From the NCBI GenBank assembly GCA_041628225.1, contig JBFKPQ010000100.1:1-8028 (forward strand): a stretch of 8,028 nt of DNA, written 5' to 3'. The DNA is from JBFKPQ01 sp041628225 (lineage in GTDB: Bacteria > Actinomycetota > Acidimicrobiia > Spongiisociales > JAENVV01). The position numbers and the translations under genes were made by a program. The notes beneath the pieces were generated by a model that saw only the letters and a program-made list of their open reading frames with translations, was not told the origin of the DNA and did not search any database. Positions 4,729 to 8,028 of the stretch are shown here, in pieces. The stretch's first letter is position 1, and each line of letters begins with the position of its first letter.

Positions 4729-6024
4729 ATGACCCGCAACGCCGCGGCGTCGCTCATCGCCGTCGCCACCTTCGTCGCCGCCTTCGGCGTCACCCTCGTC
4801 AACCTGGCGTCCGATCGGGGCGTCGACGCCCAGGTCGCGCTCACCTTCCTCGTCTTCGCGCTGGCGTTCGGATCGATGCACGTGGCGGTTCGTCAATGGG
4901 CACCGCACGCCTCACCGTATCTGCTCCCGTTGACGGCCCTGCTGGCGGCCATCGGGTTCGCGGAGATCTACCGGCTCGACCTCCGGCTCGCTGCCTTGCA
5001 GCGGTGGTGGCTCGTCATCGGCGCCGCCCTCGGTGTCCTGACGCTGTGGGCGCTGTCGCGATCTGGTACCGACGTGATCCGGCGCTACCGATACGTGTTT
5101 CTCGTCACGGCGTTGTTGTTGCTGCTCATGCCGCTCCTCCCCCTCGATTGGGGATTCCCGATCCGAGGCCGGCTCGTCAACGGGTCGCGGCTGTGGGTGG
5201 CCGCCGATCTCGGCTTCTTGGATATCCAGTTCCAGCCCGGCGAGATCGTCAAGCTCTTGTTGGTCGGGTTTCTCGCCTCTTACCTCGCCGAACGGCAGCC
5301 GTCGCTTTCGATGATGACCCGTCGTCTGGGTCGGGCCGCCATGCCCGAACCCCGCCAGTTCGTGCCACTGCTCATCGCCTGGACGGCCAGTTTCGCGGTC
5401 CTCGCCTATCAGCGCGATCTCGGTGCCTCACTGCTGCTCTTCACCATCTTCGTGGCGATGTTGTACGCAGCCACCGGTCGGTCGGCCTACCTGGCGGTCG
5501 GCGGAGGCATGTTCGCGGTCGGCGCGGCCGTCGCCTGGGCTTCGTTTGCGCACGTCCAACCGCGCGTCGACGCCTGGCTCCGCCCGTTCGAGGCTTACGA
5601 CACGACCGGGTTCCAGATCGCCAACGGGCTCTTCGCCATGGGTAGTGGGTCGCTGTCGGGCTCCGGACTCGGCCTCGGACGCCCGACCCTCATCCCCTTT
5701 GCGGCGACCGACTTCATCTTCGCCGCCGTCGCCGAGGAGCTCGGCTACATCGGGTCGGTGGTCGTCCTGGCGCTGTATGCCCTCCTGGTCACCGTCGGGA
5801 TGGGCATCGCCCTCCGTTCCCGTGACCTCTTCCGGAAGCTCTTGGCGGCGGGACTCACCTTCGCGCTCGGGCTCCAGGCGGTCCTCATCATCGGTGGAGT
5901 CGTGCGCCTCATGCCGCTCACGGGTATCACGCTCCCCTTCATGTCGTACGGCGGCTCGTCGCTCGTGGCGAACTTCGTCCTGATCGCGCTCTTGCTGCAG
6001 GTGTCGCACGAGGAGCGCGTATGA
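4729..6024 (+). CDS. rodA: RodA/FtsW-family (SEDS) peptidoglycan glycosyltransferase
   Basis: A polytopic membrane enzyme of the SEDS family that polymerises lipid II into glycan strands, normally in complex with a class B penicillin-binding protein; the next gene encodes such a partner. The 431 residues contain about twelve hydrophobic segments. SEDS marks are GSRLW (152-156), FQPGEIVKLLLV (168-179), the catalytic-region Asp in QRDLGASLLLF (228-238, D230), ATDFIFA (326-332), AEELGYIGS (335-343) and LPFMSYGGSS (402-411). The location beside pbpA and fhaA/fhaB points to the actinobacterial RodA role in elongation or polar growth rather than FtsW, which lies in the mur/fts cluster. The ATG is 1 nt after the pstP stop and has no good Shine-Dalgarno, so coupled translation is likely. 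Its stop overlaps the pbpA start by 4 nt. Confidence 0.96.
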   Translation: MTRNAAASLIAVATFVAAFGVTLVNLASDRGVDAQVALTFLVFALAFGSMHVAVRQWAPHASPYLLPLTALLAAIGFAEIYRLDLRLAALQRWWLVIGAALGVLTLWALSRSGTDVIRRYRYVFLVTALLLLLMPLLPLDWGFPIRGRLVNGSRLWVAADLGFLDIQFQPGEIVKLLLVGFLASYLAERQPSLSMMTRRLGRAAMPEPRQFVPLLIAWTASFAVLAYQRDLGASLLLFTIFVAMLYAATGRSAYLAVGGGMFAVGAAVAWASFAHVQPRVDAWLRPFEAYDTTGFQIANGLFAMGSGSLSGSGLGLGRPTLIPFAATDFIFAAVAEELGYIGSVVVLALYALLVTVGMGIALRSRDLFRKLLAAGLTFALGLQAVLIIGGVVRLMPLTGITLPFMSYGGSSLVANFVLIALLLQVSHEERV

Positions 6025-7460
6025 ATGGCCCGATCCGCCGGCTGACGTTGGTGTTGCTCGTCGGCATCGCCTTTCTGCTCGCCAACGTCACGTACATCCA
6101 GGCCATCGCCGGACCTGATTACCGGGACGACCCCCGGAACCGTCGCGTCCTGTTGGGACGTACCGCCAAGGAGCGGGGAGCGATCGTCGACCGCACCGGC
6201 GAGGTTCTCGCCGCGTCGGGCGAGAACCCGGACGAACCGGGGTTCTTGCGGGTGTATCCGCAAGGGGACCTCTTCGCCCACCCGATCGGCGTCAGTTCGC
6301 TGCTGTTCGGAGATCGCGGTCTGGAGCAGACGTACGCAACGCGGCTCCGGTCGAAAGAAGACCTGACGATCTCGGACATCGTCAACGCCCTGCTCGGCCG
6401 TGACCTGCGACCCGAGAGCCTGGTGCTGACCATCGATGCCGAACTGCAACGAGTCGCAGCCGACGCGCTCGGCAACCAACCGGGGGCGGTCGTGGCCATC
6501 GACCCGGCAACCGGAGCCGTGCTGGCCTACGTATCGTCGCCTTCGTACGACCCGACGTCGCTCCTCGGACCGAACGCGGGTCCCGCCGGCGACGCCCTCA
6601 CCGCCAACCCCGACCAACCGCTGCGCGACCGGGTCACCAACCAGTCATACCCGCCGGGATCGACGTTCAAGATCGTCACGGCGGCCGCCGCCCTGGAACT
6701 CGAACTCGCCACACCCGAATCCACGTTCGAGGACCCGCCGACGCTCGAACTCCCCGGATCGACCGCCACGATCTCGAATTTCGGGGGCGGGCGGTGCGGC
6801 ACCGGCGACGGGGTGAGCCTCCGCACGGCTTTTGCCCGATCGTGCAACACCGTCTTCGGACAGCTGGCCATGGATATCGGCCCAGAGGCGCTCGCCGAGA
6901 CGGCGAGCAGCTTCGGCTTCGGCTCCGACATCCCGTTCGAGTGGACGGTCCTCGATTCGGTCTTCCCGTCCGGTCTCGACGATCCATCGCTCGCCCAGAG
7001 CGGCATCGGACAGCGCGACGTGCAAGCGACGCCCTTGCAGATGGCCCTGGTGGCTGCGGCCATCGCCAACGACGGGGTCGTGATGGAGCCGTATCTCGTC
7101 GAACAGATCCTCGATGCTGACGGCGCCCTCATCGAAGCCCACACGCAGGCGGAGTGGAGGCGGGCGGTGTCCCCCGCCACGGCAGCCGCAATGCGCGACC
7201 TCATGCGCGCCGTGGTGGCGTCCGGCACCGGACGGGCGGCAGAGGTCGCCAACATCGCCGTGGCCGGAAAGACCGGAACGGCGGAGACCGGCCGAGGCAA
7301 CCCGCATGCCTGGTTCGTCGGATTCGCTCCGGCGGCCAATCCCACCATCGCGGTAGCGGTCGTCGTCGAAAATGGCGGGGACGCGGGCAGCGAAGCGACG
7401 GGCGGAGCCGTGGCCGCTCCTATCGCGTCTGCGGTCATCGCAGCATGGAGTGGGCGATGA
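6021..7460 (+). CDS. pbpA: Class B penicillin-binding protein (PbpA, D,D-transpeptidase)
   Basis: A membrane-anchored transpeptidase that cross-links peptidoglycan stem peptides in the periplasm-like space and is a beta-lactam target. The 479-residue product is close to the length of mycobacterial PbpA (about 490). It has an N-terminal membrane anchor (about 7-29), a short non-catalytic module containing the class B motif RGAIVDRTGEVLA (52-64), and the transpeptidase domain from about 155 to the end. All three active-site motifs are present: S214-T-F-K217 with the nucleophile Ser, S274-C-N276, and K417-T-G-T420. There is no PASTA domain. A GAGGAG site at 6010-6015 lies 5 nt before the ATG, and the start overlaps the rodA stop (ATGA). 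Adjacency to rodA suggests the two act as a polymerase/cross-linker pair. The stop overlaps the first candidate start of the kinase gene. Confidence 0.96.
   Translation: MNGPIRRLTLVLLVGIAFLLANVTYIQAIAGPDYRDDPRNRRVLLGRTAKERGAIVDRTGEVLAASGENPDEPGFLRVYPQGDLFAHPIGVSSLLFGDRGLEQTYATRLRSKEDLTISDIVNALLGRDLRPESLVLTIDAELQRVAADALGNQPGAVVAIDPATGAVLAYVSSPSYDPTSLLGPNAGPAGDALTANPDQPLRDRVTNQSYPPGSTFKIVTAAAALELELATPESTFEDPPTLELPGSTATISNFGGGRCGTGDGVSLRTAFARSCNTVFGQLAMDIGPEALAETASSFGFGSDIPFEWTVLDSVFPSGLDDPSLAQSGIGQRDVQATPLQMALVAAAIANDGVVMEPYLVEQILDADGALIEAHTQAEWRRAVSPATAAAMRDLMRAVVASGTGRAAEVANIAVAGKTGTAETGRGNPHAWFVGFAPAANPTIAVAVVVENGGDAGSEATGGAVAAPIASAVIAAWSGR
7447..7450 (+). promoter_or_regulatory. Shine-Dalgarno site favouring the upstream kinase start
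   Basis: GGAG lies 6 nt before the ATG at 7457, inside the end of pbpA. Together with the ATGA overlap it favours 7457 over the in-frame ATG at 7481 for ribosomes arriving along the operon mRNA. Confidence 0.5.
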
Positions 7461-8028
7461 GCGACCCTACAATTCGCGGCATGCAACCTGGTCAGCGGCT
7501 GCTCAACCGCTACGAACTGATCAAACACATCGCCCGGGGCGGGATGGCCGACGTGTGGGAGGCGACCGATACGCTGCTCGGGCGGCGCGTGGCGATCAAG
7601 GCACTCCACAGCCAGTTCTCCACCGATGAGGCCTTCATTCGACGGTTCCGTCGTGAAGCCCAGGCCGCCGCCAACCTCAGCCACCCCAACATCGTGTCGA
7701 TCTTCGACTGGGGAGAAGAAGACAACTCCTACTTCATCGTGATGGAGCTCGTCGAGGGACGGTCGCTCCGCGACGTGCTGCGATCCAACGACCGCCTGCT
7801 CCCCCGTCGGGCTGCCGAGATCGCCGCCGAGTCCGCGGCCGCCCTCGCGATTGCGCACCGCGCCGGACTGGTGCACCGCGATATCAAACCCGGCAACATC
7901 CTGCTCGCCGAAGACGGCACGGTGAAAGTGACCGACTTCGGCATTGCGCTGGCGTGGGACGACTCCGCCCAACTCACCAGGACCGGCGCCGTGATCGGCA
8001 CCGCCACGTATTTCAGCCCCGAACAGGC
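7457..8028 (+). CDS. pknB: PknB-like Ser/Thr protein kinase, N-terminal kinase domain (3' end outside window)
   Basis: A Hanks-type protein kinase; 190 complete codons are visible and the frame is open at the window edge. Kinase marks are the glycine-rich loop IARGGMADV (25-33), VAIK with catalytic Lys48, helix-C Glu67, the catalytic loop HRDIKPGN (140-147), DFG (160-162), an activation segment with Thr174 and Thr176 (the pair matching the autophosphorylated threonines of mycobacterial PknB), and SPE (187-189). The TRTGAVIGTATYFSPEQ stretch and the SLRDVL segment (103-108) look more like PknB than PknA, but with the C-terminal half missing I cannot see a membrane segment or PASTA repeats, so the symbol is tentative. 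The start was set at 7457 because of the 4-nt ATGA overlap with pbpA and a GGAG site. The in-frame ATG at 7481 removes 8 residues and sits right after a -10-like TACAAT, so it may be used on a separate leaderless transcript. Confidence 0.9.
   Translation, partial: MSDPTIRGMQPGQRLLNRYELIKHIARGGMADVWEATDTLLGRRVAIKALHSQFSTDEAFIRRFRREAQAAANLSHPNIVSIFDWGEEDNSYFIVMELVEGRSLRDVLRSNDRLLPRRAAEIAAESAAALAIAHRAGLVHRDIKPGNILLAEDGTVKVTDFGIALAWDDSAQLTRTGAVIGTATYFSPEQ
7468..7473 (+). promoter_or_regulatory. Possible internal -10 element for the kinase gene
   Basis: TACAAT matches the TATAAT consensus at five of six positions and ends 7 nt before the in-frame ATG at 7481, almost the same spacing as the element before fhaA. 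Transcription would start at or beside that ATG and give a leaderless kinase mRNA. No clear -35 box is seen, and the element lies inside the open frame if 7457 is the start. Confidence 0.4.

Noticed and set aside
7457..7583. Kinase glycine-rich loop begins IARGG rather than the textbook GxGxxG, suggesting an inactive kinase
   Set aside because: IARGGM-type loops are common in active actinobacterial kinases, and the catalytic Lys, HRD, DFG and Glu residues are all present.
6527..7972. 481-codon open frame on the minus strand across pbpA and the kinase gene
   Set aside because: It lies antisense to two genes with complete active-site motifs, has low-complexity Arg/Ser/Ala-rich composition and matches no family. 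It is a shadow frame typical of GC-rich DNA.

Overview
The window is GC-rich chromosomal DNA (roughly two thirds G+C by eye) with tightly packed genes and several TAnnnT -10 motifs placed just ahead of start codons. The gene order fhaA-fhaB-pstP-rodA-pbpA-Ser/Thr kinase is a signature of Actinomycetota, where it sits near the replication origin in many genomes. The FhaA and PstP homologues are much shorter than the mycobacterial ones. This hints at a deep-branching actinobacterium, for example of the Acidimicrobiia type, but that is inference and cannot be settled here.

Left part (1-2886), all on the minus strand and therefore read from right to left: a tRNA-Leu(CAG) gene; a membrane-anchored protein of unknown function that begins only 4 nt after the tRNA 3' end; serS (seryl-tRNA synthetase); and the N-terminal 150 codons of a UbiE/MenG-type methyltransferase, which overlaps the end of serS by 17 nt and runs off the left edge.

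Middle (2887-2953): a 67-bp divergent control region. It holds a -10-like element for the tRNA gene on the minus strand and one for fhaA on the plus strand. The latter ends 6 nt before a GTG start, so the fhaA mRNA is probably leaderless.

Right part (2954-8028), plus strand: a six-gene operon for phospho-signalling and cell-wall growth. It encodes two FHA phosphothreonine-binding proteins (one with a DUF3662 N-terminal domain, one with an N-terminal membrane segment), a PP2C phosphatase, a RodA/FtsW-family (SEDS) glycan polymerase, a class B penicillin-binding protein, and the start of a PknB-like Ser/Thr kinase cut by the window edge. Four of the five junctions are 4-nt ATGA overlaps and the fifth is a 1-nt gap, so translation is probably coupled throughout. 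By analogy with mycobacteria, the kinase phosphorylates envelope-synthesis proteins, PstP reverses this, the FHA proteins read the phosphothreonine marks, and RodA with PbpA form a peptidoglycan polymerase/transpeptidase pair.

I found no mobile element, CRISPR array, phage gene or clearly novel system. The points most worth checking are the tRNA/membrane-protein junction, the two possible starts and possible internal promoter of the kinase, and the reduced architectures of FhaA and PstP. No gene-free stretch exceeds 300 bases.
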